Shown: one piece after another, positions 1-9,203 of the stretch
Layout: each line of letters begins with the position of its first letter
Numbering within the stretch: the first letter of the stretch is position 1
Origin: Natronomonas salina
Lineage (GTDB): Archaea > Halobacteriota > Halobacteria > Halobacteriales > Haloarculaceae
Direction: 5' to 3'
Assembly: GCF_013391105.1 (NCBI RefSeq)
Contig: NZ_CP058335.1
Coordinates: forward strand, 2,790,001-2,854,000
DNA: 64,000 bases
Translations under genes and position numbers: made by a program
The notes under the pieces: model-generated
Database searches by the model: none
What the model saw: the letters and a program-made list of their open reading frames with translations, nothing else
Told to the model about the DNA's origin: nothing

Positions 1-232
1 CGATCTCCTCGACGAGGTCCTTGGTCTGGCCGCTGTGGTACCAGCCGTCCTCCTTCGCGTCCTCCGTGAGGTCGGCGGAGAACGAGCGGGCCTCGTCGGG
101 GTCGAGTTCGACGCTGGTCCCCTCGAGTTCGACCTGGACCGTCCCGTCGGACTCGTCGGCCTCCACCGAGACCTGTTCGGCGTTCTCGCCGCCCTCCGAG
201 AGCTTCCGGAACAGCTCCTCTTTGGCTGACAT
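1..232 (-). CDS. Hypothetical small acidic protein (3' end outside window)
   Basis: The reading frame begins at an ATG on the minus strand at 232 and runs off the left edge, so only the first 77 residues are seen. The N-terminus starts MSAKEELFRKLSEGG and continues with an acidic stretch rich in Glu, Asp and Ser. A TATA-like CCAAAAGGTATTG block (plus-strand reading) lies about 30 nt upstream, consistent with a nearly leaderless transcript. I recognise no domain. The composition is typical of haloarchaeal cytoplasmic proteins. Confidence 0.6.
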   Translation of the reverse strand, partial: MSAKEELFRKLSEGGENAEQVSVEADESDGTVQVELEGTSVELDPDEARSFSADLTEDAKEDGWYHSGQTKDLVEEI

Positions 233-633
233 GTACTCGGAACGTCGGCCGCGCGGCCAAAAGGTATTGTTGCCAGTCGGTAGAGACCGGCCGATGCGGG
301 TTTCTCGAACCGGCGTCTACGGGTCGAACTCCCGGTCCTCGTCGTCGTCCATCCTCACCGGCGGTTCGGCCGCTGACGGAATATCACTGACGGGCGCGAA
401 AGGACAGAACCCAGCTCGCAGGCGGCCGCGGCTGGTCAGGCCGGCGTCGCCGAGCGTCGGAGACACGGCGGGCCGCGGGGAGCCGGTTATTTCGGGTGTT
501 TCACCCGTCGACAACTGGGTGGCACTGCGGCCTAACGGTAGCGGCGTGGATACGAGGCGGTTAAAAGGTAGCCGGGGTCGGCGACGTCGACACCTCAAGG
601 ACTACCACCCGGCGGTGCCACGGTTCTAGCACG
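233..633. other. Intergenic region, no gene seen
   Basis: This roughly 400-base gap separates two divergent genes. Open frames exist on both strands but have the Arg/Pro/Ser-rich composition typical of antisense frames in GC-rich DNA. A GGTTAAAAGG stretch near 559-568 could be a TATA element for the rightward hydrolase gene, which would leave a leader of about 40-50 nt. Confidence 0.4.
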
Positions 634-1374
634 ATGGCCGAGTCACACGACGTCCAAGTCGAGGGCGGGGAGTCCGTCGCCGCAGTCCACCACGGCGCGA
701 GCGCCGCGTCCGACGACTGGCTGTTCTTCTGTCACGGGTTCCGCAGCGACAAGTCGGGGAGCTACGAGCGCCGCTGCGAGCGGGCCGTCGAGGAGGGCTA
801 CCGGGCCGTGCGGTTCGACTTCCGCGGCAGCGGCGAGTCCGACCGCGCCTTCGTCGACGCGACGCTGAGCAGCCGCATCGCCGACCTCCGGGCGGTCCTC
901 GACTACTTCGACCCCGAGGCGTACGCGCTGTTCGGCTCCAGTTTCGGCGCGAAGGTCGCGCTGCACGCCGCCTGCGAGGGTCCGAGTGGAGCGAACACCT
1001 CCGGTCACGACCGCCTCCGGGCCGTCGTCGGGCGGGCGCCCCTCACCTACAACCGCGCGTTCGAGGAGTACCGCGATCTCGTCGCCGAGGCGGGGACGCT
1101 CCAGATAGACGACGACCACGCGATCGACGAGGGGTTCTTCGAGGACTTCGACCGCTACGACTTCGTCGACGTCGCCGCCGGCGTCGACGTCCCGGTCGCG
1201 CTCTTCCACGGCACCGACGACGCGTCGGTCCCCCTGACCGACAGTCTCGAGGCCGCCGCGGCGCTGGAGACCGACGTCCTCCTCCAGAAGTACCGCGGCG
1301 AGGGCCACGTCTTCTCCGAGGCCGCCGAGGCGCGGCTGCTGTGCCAGACCTTCGACTGGCTGGCCACCGTCTAG
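634..1374 (+). CDS. Alpha/beta hydrolase family protein
   Basis: This 246-residue protein has a serine-hydrolase arrangement. An early CHGFRSDK loop can form the oxyanion hole, the nucleophile elbow GSSFG places the serine at residue 103, an acidic residue lies in GTDD around 195-196, and the catalytic histidine is in GEGHVF at residue 225. The length matches a minimal alpha/beta fold without a large cap. It is probably a cytoplasmic esterase or acyl hydrolase; the substrate cannot be read from the sequence. The stop codon overlaps the stop of the convergent HNH gene by four bases. Confidence 0.8.
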   Translation: MAESHDVQVEGGESVAAVHHGASAASDDWLFFCHGFRSDKSGSYERRCERAVEEGYRAVRFDFRGSGESDRAFVDATLSSRIADLRAVLDYFDPEAYALFGSSFGAKVALHAACEGPSGANTSGHDRLRAVVGRAPLTYNRAFEEYRDLVAEAGTLQIDDDHAIDEGFFEDFDRYDFVDVAAGVDVPVALFHGTDDASVPLTDSLEAAAALETDVLLQKYRGEGHVFSEAAEARLLCQTFDWLATV

Positions 1375-2402
1375 AAGTCCGCGACGACCTGGTCGTGGTA
1401 GGCGAGGTACTGTGCGCCCACGTCGTGGCCGTCGACGGTCGCGAGGGTCCGACCGGAGACCGCCGACTCGTAGGCGTGGTCGATGGTGAGGGTCTGGGGG
1501 TCGACCGTCAGCAGGCCGTTCTCGAAGTCGGCCAGGTGGTTCGGACAGACCACGACCGCGTTGGCCGGCTCCGCCGGGCCGCCGTGTGCCTCGTCGGTCG
1601 GCATCGGGTGGTGGACCCGGGCGAGGCCCTCGTCGGAGGATCGCTGTCGCCGGTCGCCGCAGACCATGCAGGTGTGGTCGTAGCGCCGCTTCAGGTCGTC
1701 GAACTCGTCGTCGGCCGCCGACCGTGACGGCTGGGAGCCGGGCTGCTCGTTCGCCGCCGACTGGTCGGTCTCTTCCGCCGGTTCGTCTCGCTCGGCAGGG
1801 TCGGCTGTTCCACCAGGCGCCGAGTCCGCCTGGGTCGTCCCCCCTCCCGTCGGTCGGTTCGCTCGCGGCGGCGTCAGGTCGTCGTCGGTCTCGACGCGGC
1901 GCCGCCCCGTCCGGGTCAGGTCGTTGACGCCGCCGTCGTGCTCGACGTAGCCGAGCGCCTGCAGCCACCGCCGGTGGGCGAGGGCCGCCTTCGTCGACTC
2001 GAGGTCCGCGTCGAACTCGCGTTCGAGGAGGTCGCGGAACTCCACGTCGGTCAGCGGCCGCACCGCCAGCGACTCCAGCAGCGTCTCGAACCCGCCGACC
2101 GACGTCGTGAGGGCCCCGTAGAGGGCGCCCTCGTCGTGGGTGTCGAGGAACTCGCGGCCGCGGGGGCCCGGCGTCGCGGTCCCGGACTCGCAGGCGACGA
2201 CGCCGACGGCCTCGAGGAACGCCAGCTGTTCGGCCGCGGCGTCGGCGTCGGCCGCGCCCGCCTCCTCGCGGAGCCACTCGACGGCCGCCTCGCGGCTGGG
2301 CGACTCCGCCCGCAGGTACCGCAGCAGGTCGCGGACGGTCGCTCGCCAGCCGGCCGGCTCGCCCGGCAGCGCCGCGGCGGTCGTGCGTCGCTCGTCGCTC
2401 AT
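1371..2402 (-). CDS. HNH endonuclease-like protein with N-terminal helical/wHTH region
   Basis: The 343-residue protein has a C-terminal HNH-type module. Cys245-x2-Cys248 is followed by a His pair at 264-265, Asn281 and a CPNH block with Cys286 and His289, which can bind zinc and form the beta-beta-alpha metal fold. Residues 1-175 are helical and resemble winged-helix DNA-binding repeats. Residues 176-235 are a low-complexity acidic linker. Many haloarchaea carry HNH proteins of this layout; whether this one cuts DNA is unknown. It is transcribed toward the hydrolase gene and ends tail-to-tail with it. Confidence 0.7.
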   Translation of the reverse strand: MSDERRTTAAALPGEPAGWRATVRDLLRYLRAESPSREAAVEWLREEAGAADADAAAEQLAFLEAVGVVACESGTATPGPRGREFLDTHDEGALYGALTTSVGGFETLLESLAVRPLTDVEFRDLLEREFDADLESTKAALAHRRWLQALGYVEHDGGVNDLTRTGRRRVETDDDLTPPRANRPTGGGTTQADSAPGGTADPAERDEPAEETDQSAANEQPGSQPSRSAADDEFDDLKRRYDHTCMVCGDRRQRSSDEGLARVHHPMPTDEAHGGPAEPANAVVVCPNHLADFENGLLTVDPQTLTIDHAYESAVSGRTLATVDGHDVGAQYLAYHDQVVADF

Positions 2403-2793
2403 CGTCCCCGCGTAGGGGGAGGGGCCACAGGAACCTTCGGATGTCGGACCGCACGCGGTCCGGCGGGGCGTGAAACAGTCCGTAGTAACGGTCTACCCGC
2501 GGTCACGTGAGACTACGCCCGGACGGGACGCCGTCGTGGAACTGAGGACGAGGGCCTCGGTCGTAGAGGCGAGTGCACGACCCCCATCGCACCCGCCGCC
2601 GGAAAGTATCAATTAATCGTTACCAACGTCGCCGTCGCCGGGTCCGCCCCTCCTGAAAGGTCTGGGCACGTTATATGCCGGGCATCCCAAGGGTCGTCGT
2701 ACCCCCGTGGGAGGAGGGACAGCGGTTCCGGCGCGTAGCGGCGGCGCTGGCGCTCGGTCCGCGACCCACCCCTGGGGACGGAGCGATCCAAAC
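2403..2793. promoter_or_regulatory. Intergenic region with divergent promoters
   Basis: No convincing coding frame lies in these 391 bases. AT-rich spots near 2605-2620 (AAAGTATCAATTAATCG) and 2668-2676 (CGTTATATG) stand out from the GC-rich background and are plausible TATA elements for the rightward zinc-ribbon gene or an unannotated transcript. The leftward HNH gene must also start from this gap. Confidence 0.4.
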
Positions 2794-2961
2794 GTGCCAC
2801 TCATCGAACGCGTCCGGCGGCTGCTGGGCGACCGGGACGCCGCGGACGAATCCGGGGACGTCTTCCTGGAGTGTCGGCGGTGCGGGACGACGCTCGACTC
2901 GGAGACCGACCGCTGCCGGGCCTGCGGCGCCCGCGACGTCGCCCGGTACGTCATCGAGTGA
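2794..2961 (+). CDS. Small zinc-ribbon protein
   Basis: A GTG start gives a 55-residue protein beginning MPLIERVRRLLGDRD. Two CxxC knuckles, Cys27/Cys30 and Cys41/Cys44, form a compact zinc ribbon after an amphipathic N-terminal helix. Such tiny zinc proteins are abundant in haloarchaea and mostly uncharacterised; they may bind nucleic acid or proteins. The upstream in-frame ATG would add a Pro/Gly/Arg-rich stretch that looks non-coding, so the GTG is preferred. Confidence 0.65.
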   Translation: MPLIERVRRLLGDRDAADESGDVFLECRRCGTTLDSETDRCRACGARDVARYVIE

Positions 2962-3091
2962 CCGGGCCGCAGCGGCGGTCTCGGCGCCCGTGCCGAGTCA
3001 CGTCGGTCGCGGCGCAGAGCCCCGACGACCGCCTGCTTCGGCGCTCCGAAGCGCCAATACGCTTAACCCGCGGCGTACCGCAGGGTCCCTC

Positions 3092-5713
3092 GTGTCTACG
3101 GGGATCCGGGTACTGCACGTGGACGACGACGACCTCTTCCGCGACCTCGCGACCCGCCACCTGGAGCGGGAGGGGCTGGACGTCACCACGGTCGGCGGCG
3201 CGTCGTCGGCCCTCGACGCCCTCGAGGAGGTCGACGTCGACTGCGTCGTCTCGGACTTCGACATGCCCGGCGCCGACGGCCTCGAGTTGCTCGAGGCCGT
3301 CCGGGAGCGGGACCCCGACCTCCCGTTCGTCCTCTTCACCGGCAAGGGCAGCGAGGAGATCGCCAGCGAGGCCATCAGCGCCGGCGTCACCGACTACCTC
3401 CAGAAGGAGACCAACAGCGACCAGTTCGCGCTGCTGGCCAACCGCATCGAGCGGGCGGTGACCGAGCGGCGGACCGAGGAGGCCCTCGAGGAGAGCGAGC
3501 GGATGCTCTCGACGCTCGTCTCGAACCTCCCGGGCGTCGTCTACCGCTGCCGGAACGAGCCCGGCTGGCCGATGGAGTACGTCGGCGGCAACGTCGAGGA
3601 GGTCACCGGCTACGAGGCGAACGACTTCCTCGACGGCGACGTCTCGTGGGGCGAGCTCATCGTCGAGGAGGACCGCGAGGAGATGTGGGAGACGACCCAG
3701 CGCGCCCTCGAGGCCCGCGAGGCCTTCGAGGTGACCTACCGGATCACCGACGCCGACGGCGAGACGCGGTGGCTGCGCGAGCAGGGCCAGGGCGTCTTCG
3801 CCGCCGAGGACGCCGACGAGCCGGTCGCCCTCGAGGGGTTCATCACCGACGTGACCGGCCGCAAGCGCCGCGAGCGCGAACTCGTCGAGTACGACCGCCT
3901 GGTCGACGCGATGGGCGACCCGGTGTACACGACCGACGCGGCGGGCCGCATCACGACGTTCAACGAGCGCGCGGAGGCGGTGACCGGCTACGACGCCGAC
4001 GACCTCCTCGGCGAGCACGTCTCGACGCTGCTCTCCCGGGAGGACATCGAGCGCGGGGAGGCGGTCATCCGCGAGCTGCTCGGCAGCGACGACGGGACCG
4101 CGACCTACGAGCTCGCCGTCCGGACGGCCGACGGCGACGAGATCGACCTGGAGAACCACGTGGCGCTGCTCACCCACGACGGCGAGTTCCACGGGACCAT
4201 CGGCGTCCTCCGGAGCCGGACTGACCGCACCGACAACCGGCTCCGCCGGCTCCACGACGCCACCCGGAAGCTGATGGGCGAGACCGACCCGGAGCGGATC
4301 GCCGAGCTGACCGTCGAGGCCGCCCGGGAGATCCTCGAGCTCCCGGTCGCCTCCGTCCGGTTCGCACGGGAGGACGCCTTGGAGCTGGTCGCCGTGACCG
4401 AGCCGACCGTCGACACGATGGGCGAGCGTCCCCCGTTCCCCGTCGACGACAGCGTCGCCGGCGAGGTCTTCCGGGCGGGCGAGCCCCGGGTCGAACCGGA
4501 CCTGCACGCCCTCGAGAAACCGATCGACCCCGGCGCGGCGCGCTCTGCGGCGTACTTCCCGCTCGGCGAGCACGGCGTCTTCATCGCGGCCGCGACGGAA
4601 CGCGACGCCTTCGACGAGGGCGACATCCGGCTGGCGACCGTCCTGGCGGCCAACGCCGAGGCCGCCCTCGACCGGGCGCACAAGGAGGCGGCGCTCCGCC
4701 GCGAGCGCGACGACCTCGCCGCCCTCTTCGAGAACATCCCCGACCCCACCGTCGAGACGCTCATGGCCGGCGGCCGGCCCATCGTCCAGCGGGTCAACCC
4801 CGCCTTCGAGGACGTCTTCGGCTACTCGAACGAGGAGATCCACGGGGCGGACCTCGACGACTTCATCGTCCCCGAGGAGCACCGCGACGTCGCCCGCGAG
4901 CACAACGAGCGCATCGAGGGCGGCGACGGGTTCCACGACGAGGTCCGCCGCCTCGCCGACGACGGCCTCCGGGACTTCATCCTCCACGTCGTCCCCCACG
5001 ACGTCGGCGAGGCGTCCACGCGCGGCTACGCCATCTACACCGACATCACCGACCAGAAGCAGCGCGAGCGGAAGCTCGAGCGGCAGAACGAGCGGCTCGA
5101 CCAGTTCGCCAGCGTCGTCAGCCACGACCTCCGGAACCCCCTGTCGGTCGCCCGGGGGCGCCTCGACCTCGCGGAGATGACCGGCGAGGCCGAGCACTTC
5201 GAGGCCGTCGAGCGCGCCCACGACCGGATGGACGAGCTCATCAACGGCCTGCTCGCGCTCGCCCGGCAGGGGGAACTCGCGAACGACCCCATCCCGGTCG
5301 ACGTCGAGAACGCCGCCGAGACCGCCTGGGACACCGCCGAGACGGGCGACCTCGCCCTCTCGCTCGACGACCCACCGACGGTCGACGCCGACCCCGACCG
5401 CCTGCGCCAGCTGCTGGAGAACGTCTTCCGGAACGCCGACCAGCACGGCGGCGACGGCGCCTCGACGGTCACCGTCGGGTCGCTCCCGAACGGCGACGGC
5501 TTCTACGTCGCCGACGACGGCGAGGGCATCCCGGAGGCCGAGCGGGAGACGGTCCTGCAGTCGGGGTACTCCGGGGCCGACGGCACCGGGTTCGGCCTCG
5601 CCATCGCCGAGACCATCGCGGAGGCCCACGGCTGGCGCATCGCCGTCACCGAGAGCGACGAAGGCGGCGCCCGCTTCGAGTTCCGCGACGACCCGGCGCT
5701 AGACGGCGACTGA
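3092..5713 (+). CDS. Hybrid sensor kinase: receiver-PAS-PAS-GAF-PAS-HisKA-HATPase
   Basis: Starting at GTG 3092 the protein has 873 residues. A receiver domain covers about 5-120, with an acidic pocket in VDDDD, phospho-acceptor Asp55 in SDFDMPG and Lys105. PAS domains follow at about 136-258, 262-380 and 550-680, with a GAF domain at about 385-545. The kinase core has the H-box SHDLRNPL with His678, an N-box (ENVFRNADQHGG) and the G-box DDGEGIP, ending with GTGFGLAI. No membrane segment is visible, so it is probably a cytoplasmic sensor that can receive phosphate at its N-terminus. Upstream ATGs give an implausible Arg/Pro-rich extension. No partner response regulator is adjacent. Confidence 0.9.
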   Translation: MSTGIRVLHVDDDDLFRDLATRHLEREGLDVTTVGGASSALDALEEVDVDCVVSDFDMPGADGLELLEAVRERDPDLPFVLFTGKGSEEIASEAISAGVTDYLQKETNSDQFALLANRIERAVTERRTEEALEESERMLSTLVSNLPGVVYRCRNEPGWPMEYVGGNVEEVTGYEANDFLDGDVSWGELIVEEDREEMWETTQRALEAREAFEVTYRITDADGETRWLREQGQGVFAAEDADEPVALEGFITDVTGRKRRERELVEYDRLVDAMGDPVYTTDAAGRITTFNERAEAVTGYDADDLLGEHVSTLLSREDIERGEAVIRELLGSDDGTATYELAVRTADGDEIDLENHVALLTHDGEFHGTIGVLRSRTDRTDNRLRRLHDATRKLMGETDPERIAELTVEAAREILELPVASVRFAREDALELVAVTEPTVDTMGERPPFPVDDSVAGEVFRAGEPRVEPDLHALEKPIDPGAARSAAYFPLGEHGVFIAAATERDAFDEGDIRLATVLAANAEAALDRAHKEAALRRERDDLAALFENIPDPTVETLMAGGRPIVQRVNPAFEDVFGYSNEEIHGADLDDFIVPEEHRDVAREHNERIEGGDGFHDEVRRLADDGLRDFILHVVPHDVGEASTRGYAIYTDITDQKQRERKLERQNERLDQFASVVSHDLRNPLSVARGRLDLAEMTGEAEHFEAVERAHDRMDELINGLLALARQGELANDPIPVDVENAAETAWDTAETGDLALSLDDPPTVDADPDRLRQLLENVFRNADQHGGDGASTVTVGSLPNGDGFYVADDGEGIPEAERETVLQSGYSGADGTGFGLAIAETIAEAHGWRIAVTESDEGGARFEFRDDPALDGD

Positions 5714-5731
5714 ACCCGTCGAGCGCGGCCG

Positions 5732-7144
5732 TCAGCGCGTCCGGACGCGCGCCCGAACCGGCTCCTCGGTGTGGAGGGTGATGGCCATGTCGAGTTCGGG
5801 GTCGGGGTCCGACAGGAGGTCGAACTCTACCCGCTGGAGGACGGTCGGGAGGACGGTCTGCAGCTCGAGCATCGCGAAGCGCATCCCGATGCAGTGCCGC
5901 GGGCCGCCGCCGAACGGGAAGTACGCGAAGTCGGGCAGCGACTCCTCGAAGCCGTCGGTCCAGCGGTCCGGGTCGAACGCCTCGGGGTCGTCGTACCACC
6001 GGTCGTCGGTGTGGACGAAGAACTGCGGCAGCGTGAGCTTCGTCCCCGCCGGAATTCGGTAACCGCCGAGTTCGACGTCCTCGCGGGCCTCTCGGAAGGT
6101 GATGAACGCCGGCGGGTACAGCCGGAGGGTCTCCTTGACGACCCGCTCGGTGTAGTCGAGGGCCCGGACGTCGGCGACGGTCGGCCGGTCGCCGCCGAGG
6201 ACGTCCGCGTACTCCGCGTCGAGGCGGTCGCGAACGTCCCCGTGCTGGGCGACCTGGAGGACGGCGTAGGTCAGCGCGAGCGAGGTGGTTTCGTGGCCGG
6301 CGAAGAGGAACGTCGCCATCTGGTCGCGGAGTTCGACGTCCGACATCGTCCGGCCCGCCTCGTCCTCGGCGGTCAGCAGCGTCGAGAGCACATCGTCGTA
6401 CTCGTCGGCCCGGCCGCGGCGTTCCTCGATGAGGCGCTCGACGAACTCACGGAACTCGGAGAGGACCCGTTTGTAGCGGCGATTCTCCGGGGTGGGCAGC
6501 CACATCGGGAGGAACGTCGAGACGCCGTCCAGCGAGCCGCGGGCGTTCAGCGTCTCCGCGAATTCGGTGACCAGCGCGGCCTCCGCGCCCAGTTCGATGT
6601 CGAACAGCGAGTGGGCGAGCACCTGGAGGGTGAGCTCTGAGAAGGCCTCGTTCAGGACGACCGCCTGGCCGTCGTCCCAGTCGGCGACCAGTTCGTCGGC
6701 GTACCGGGTCATGGCGCCGGCGTAGCTGCCGATCTGTTCCATCGTGAACGCGCCCTGGACGGCCTCGCGCTGGCGGCGCCACTGCTCGCCTTCGGTCAGC
6801 AGCAGCCCCTCGCTGGCGAACTCGCCGCCCAGGTCCTCGAAGCCGTACTTGCCGAACTGCTCGAAGTCGGTCAGCAGCACCCGCCCGATCAGGTCCGGGT
6901 GCAGCACCGTACAGAACTGCAGCCGCGGGAGGCTGTAGCTGACCACGTCGCCGTACCCCGACATCTCCTCGAAGAAGGCCTCCGGATCGCGGACCAGCGA
7001 GTGGGCGTTCCCCACCAGCGGCAGCCCCCTGGGCCCCGGCGGAATCTCCGTCGGTAGTTCCCCTCCGTCGTCACCCGCTCCCGGCTCCGCCGCCTCCTTC
7101 GTCCGGTCGCGCTCCCCCGCCGCGTCGCCGCTCGGAACGGACAT
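5732..7144 (-). CDS. Cytochrome P450
   Basis: This 470-residue protein has all the P450 landmarks. The I-helix oxygen-binding motif is AGHETT, the K-helix ExxR is ETLR, the aromatic/PERF-like segment is FDPDRW, and the haem loop FGGGPRHCIG has proximal thiolate Cys418. The first 35 residues are a low-complexity acidic tail without a membrane anchor, so it is soluble like other archaeal P450s. Substrate is unknown; haloarchaeal P450s are often placed near carotenoid or retinal genes, but none is adjacent here. It diverges from an HTH-10 regulator 57 bases away, which suggests a regulatory link. Confidence 0.93.
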   Translation of the reverse strand: MSVPSGDAAGERDRTKEAAEPGAGDDGGELPTEIPPGPRGLPLVGNAHSLVRDPEAFFEEMSGYGDVVSYSLPRLQFCTVLHPDLIGRVLLTDFEQFGKYGFEDLGGEFASEGLLLTEGEQWRRQREAVQGAFTMEQIGSYAGAMTRYADELVADWDDGQAVVLNEAFSELTLQVLAHSLFDIELGAEAALVTEFAETLNARGSLDGVSTFLPMWLPTPENRRYKRVLSEFREFVERLIEERRGRADEYDDVLSTLLTAEDEAGRTMSDVELRDQMATFLFAGHETTSLALTYAVLQVAQHGDVRDRLDAEYADVLGGDRPTVADVRALDYTERVVKETLRLYPPAFITFREAREDVELGGYRIPAGTKLTLPQFFVHTDDRWYDDPEAFDPDRWTDGFEESLPDFAYFPFGGGPRHCIGMRFAMLELQTVLPTVLQRVEFDLLSDPDPELDMAITLHTEEPVRARVRTR

Positions 7145-7201
7145 ATCCGGCCGTAGGCGCCCCGACGCGGTGGCCGTTGTCCCGATATACCTAGGTCACT
7201 T

Positions 7202-7894
7202 ATGCAGCCGGTGACCGTACACCGCCCGATGCGGTACCTCACCGCGAGGCTGGAGCAGCCGCCGTGGATGCGCCACCCGATGCAGGAGTTCCTGGCGACC
7301 TCCGAGTCGATGCGGCGCGAGGAGCTGCTGGGGTGGAACCTCTCCCGGGACGACGTCCAGGTGCTGCTGTTCTACGTCGAGGGCGACGTCGACGCCTACC
7401 GCGAGTGAATCGCGGCGGTCGACGCCGTCAGGGACGTCGAACTCACGCCGGTCGACGACGAGAGCTTCTACGTCTACGTCACCCAGGCGTACACGCGGTC
7501 GGACGAGACCTTCTTCGGCGCGTTCGCGGAGCTGCGGCTCGTCGTCGTCCCGCCCATCCGCTACGGTTCCGACGGCCACCCGGAACTGACGGTCGTCGGC
7601 AGCGAGGGCAGCCTCACGGCGCTGGTCGAGGCGCTCCGCGAGTGGGCCGGCGTCTCGGTCGACGTCCGCACCGTCGGGACGTTCGACCGCCGGCACGGTA
7701 CGGTCGCCGGCGACCTCACCGACCGGCAGTTCGAGGCCGTCGAGACCGCTACCGAACTCGGCTACTACGCCGCACCCAGGGAGGCGTCGCTGGCGGACGT
7801 GGCCGACGCCCTTGACGTCGCCGAGGGGACCGCCTCCGAGTTGCTCCGCCGCGCCGAATCCCGGCTGATGGCCGGCCTGGTCGGCGCCCCGTGA
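7202..7894 (+). pseudogene. HTH-10 (bacterio-opsin activator-like) regulator, interrupted by in-frame TGA
   Basis: The frame from ATG 7202 to TGA 7892-7894 codes for a 230-codon haloarchaeal regulator with an internal stop at 7406-7408 after residue 68 (GDVDAYRE). Downstream in the same frame the protein continues naturally (IAAVDAVRDVELTPVDDESF) and ends with a typical HTH-10 domain (LTDRQFEAVETA... LADVADALDVAEGTASELLRRAE). One base change (from CGA or TGG) explains the break. The gene is divergent from the P450 and may have controlled it. It is either a real nonsense mutation or a sequence error; no re-initiation signal is obvious. Confidence 0.8.
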
Positions 7895-7934
7895 GGGGGG
7901 TCAGGCTTTTACTCGGCCTCTCCCTGGTCGAGCC

Positions 7935-9134
7935 ATGACAACGGAGCTACCGTCCCCGGAGTTCGACGACCGCCTCGCCGCTGTCCGCGACCGCATCGCC
8001 GAGGCGGGCGCCGACGCGGGCGTCTGGTTCGGCGCCACCGCCATCGAGTACCTCTCCGGCTTCGCGCACATCCAGACCGAGCGGCCGGTCGCGCTGGCGG
8101 TCACCGGCGACACTGTCGCGCTCGTCGTCCCCCGTCTCGAGGTCGAGCGCGCCGAGGCCGTCGACCACGTCGACTGCGTCGACCACTACTTCGACTACCC
8201 GGGCGGCGACCCCGTCGAGACCGTCGCCGAGCTGCTCGCCGACCTCGGCGTCGAGTCGGTCGCCGCCGACGCCGACGGCGCCCCCGGCGTGATGGGCTAC
8301 CAGGGGCCGCCGCTCTCCGAGCACGTCGACGTCGAGACGCAGGCCTGGGTCGACCGGATGCGCTGGGCGAAGAGCGACGCCGAGGTCGACCTGATCCGCG
8401 AGTCGGCCCGCTGGGCCAACCTCGGGCACCGCTACCTCGCAGACCACACCGAGGTCGGCGCCCACCCGGCGACGGTGAGCCAGCGCGCGTCGCTGGAGGC
8501 CTCCCGGGCGATGCTCGACACGCTCGGCGACCGGTACGTCGAGCGCGTCCGCGGCGACGGGCCCGTCCACGCCGGCTACATCAGCGCCGAGGAGACCGCC
8601 CTGCCGCACGGCCACACGCCGAACCAGCGGCTCCGCGAGGGCGACGTCCTCGTCACCGGCGCCACCGCGAACGTCGACGGCTACTTCTCGGAGCTCGAGC
8701 GCACCATGTTCGTCGGCGAGCCGACCGACGAGCAGGTCCACTACTTCGAGCTGATGCTGGAGGCCCAGACCCTCGCCATCGAGGCGCTCGGGCCGGGCGT
8801 CGAACTGTCGTACGTCGACAGCGAGGTCCGCGAGTTCTTCGAGGAGCAGGGGGTCGCCGACCTCGCTCAGCACCACGTCGGCCACAACATCGGCCTCGGG
8901 GCCCACGAGCCGCCGTACATCGACGCGGGGTGGGGCGACCACTGCGAGAGCGAGGCGACGAACTACGGTGCCGCGGACGCCGTAATGGAGCCCGGACACG
9001 TCTACACCATCGAACCGGGGATCTACACCGAGGACGCCGGCTACCGGCACTCCGATACCATCGCGGTCACCGAGGACGGCGTCGAGTGGCTCACGTACTT
9101 CCCCCGGGACCTGGAGTCGAACACGATCAGATAG
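7935..9134 (+). CDS. M24 (creatinase/prolidase-fold) family protein with degenerate metal site
   Basis: The 399-residue protein has the creatinase N-terminal domain (about 10-135) and the pita-bread M24 domain (about 150-395). The family histidine regions are kept (ALPHGHTPN, HHVGHNIGLG) and so is one glutamate (YTIEPGIY). Where dinuclear peptidases have Asp...Asp and a final Glu, this protein has VTGATANVDGYFSELERT and YRHSDT, so about three of five metal ligands are replaced. It may be a metal-independent hydrolase of the creatinase type or a non-enzymatic relative rather than a true Xaa-Pro peptidase. A TATA-like CTTTTACT lies about 25 nt before the ATG. Confidence 0.85.
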   Translation: MTTELPSPEFDDRLAAVRDRIAEAGADAGVWFGATAIEYLSGFAHIQTERPVALAVTGDTVALVVPRLEVERAEAVDHVDCVDHYFDYPGGDPVETVAELLADLGVESVAADADGAPGVMGYQGPPLSEHVDVETQAWVDRMRWAKSDAEVDLIRESARWANLGHRYLADHTEVGAHPATVSQRASLEASRAMLDTLGDRYVERVRGDGPVHAGYISAEETALPHGHTPNQRLREGDVLVTGATANVDGYFSELERTMFVGEPTDEQVHYFELMLEAQTLAIEALGPGVELSYVDSEVREFFEEQGVADLAQHHVGHNIGLGAHEPPYIDAGWGDHCESEATNYGAADAVMEPGHVYTIEPGIYTEDAGYRHSDTIAVTEDGVEWLTYFPRDLESNTIR

Positions 9135-9203
9135 GCTGGCTACCCGACGGCCGGCCTCGACGTGCCCGCCACGTCGTGTCGTCCACCCGAAACCGACCCG
9201 AAG

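Noticed and set aside
317-598. 93-codon minus-strand frame in the first intergenic gap
   Set aside because: Arg/Pro/Ser-rich composition typical of antisense frames in GC-rich DNA; no motif, no promoter match.
643-2454. Very long minus-strand and other overlapping frames (for example 603 codons)
   Set aside because: They lie antisense to well-supported genes and encode Arg/Pro-rich polypeptides; they are shadows of GC-rich coding DNA.
7406-7408. TGA read as selenocysteine
   Set aside because: Haloarchaea lack the selenocysteine machinery, no SECIS-like hairpin follows, and relatives have no redox site here.
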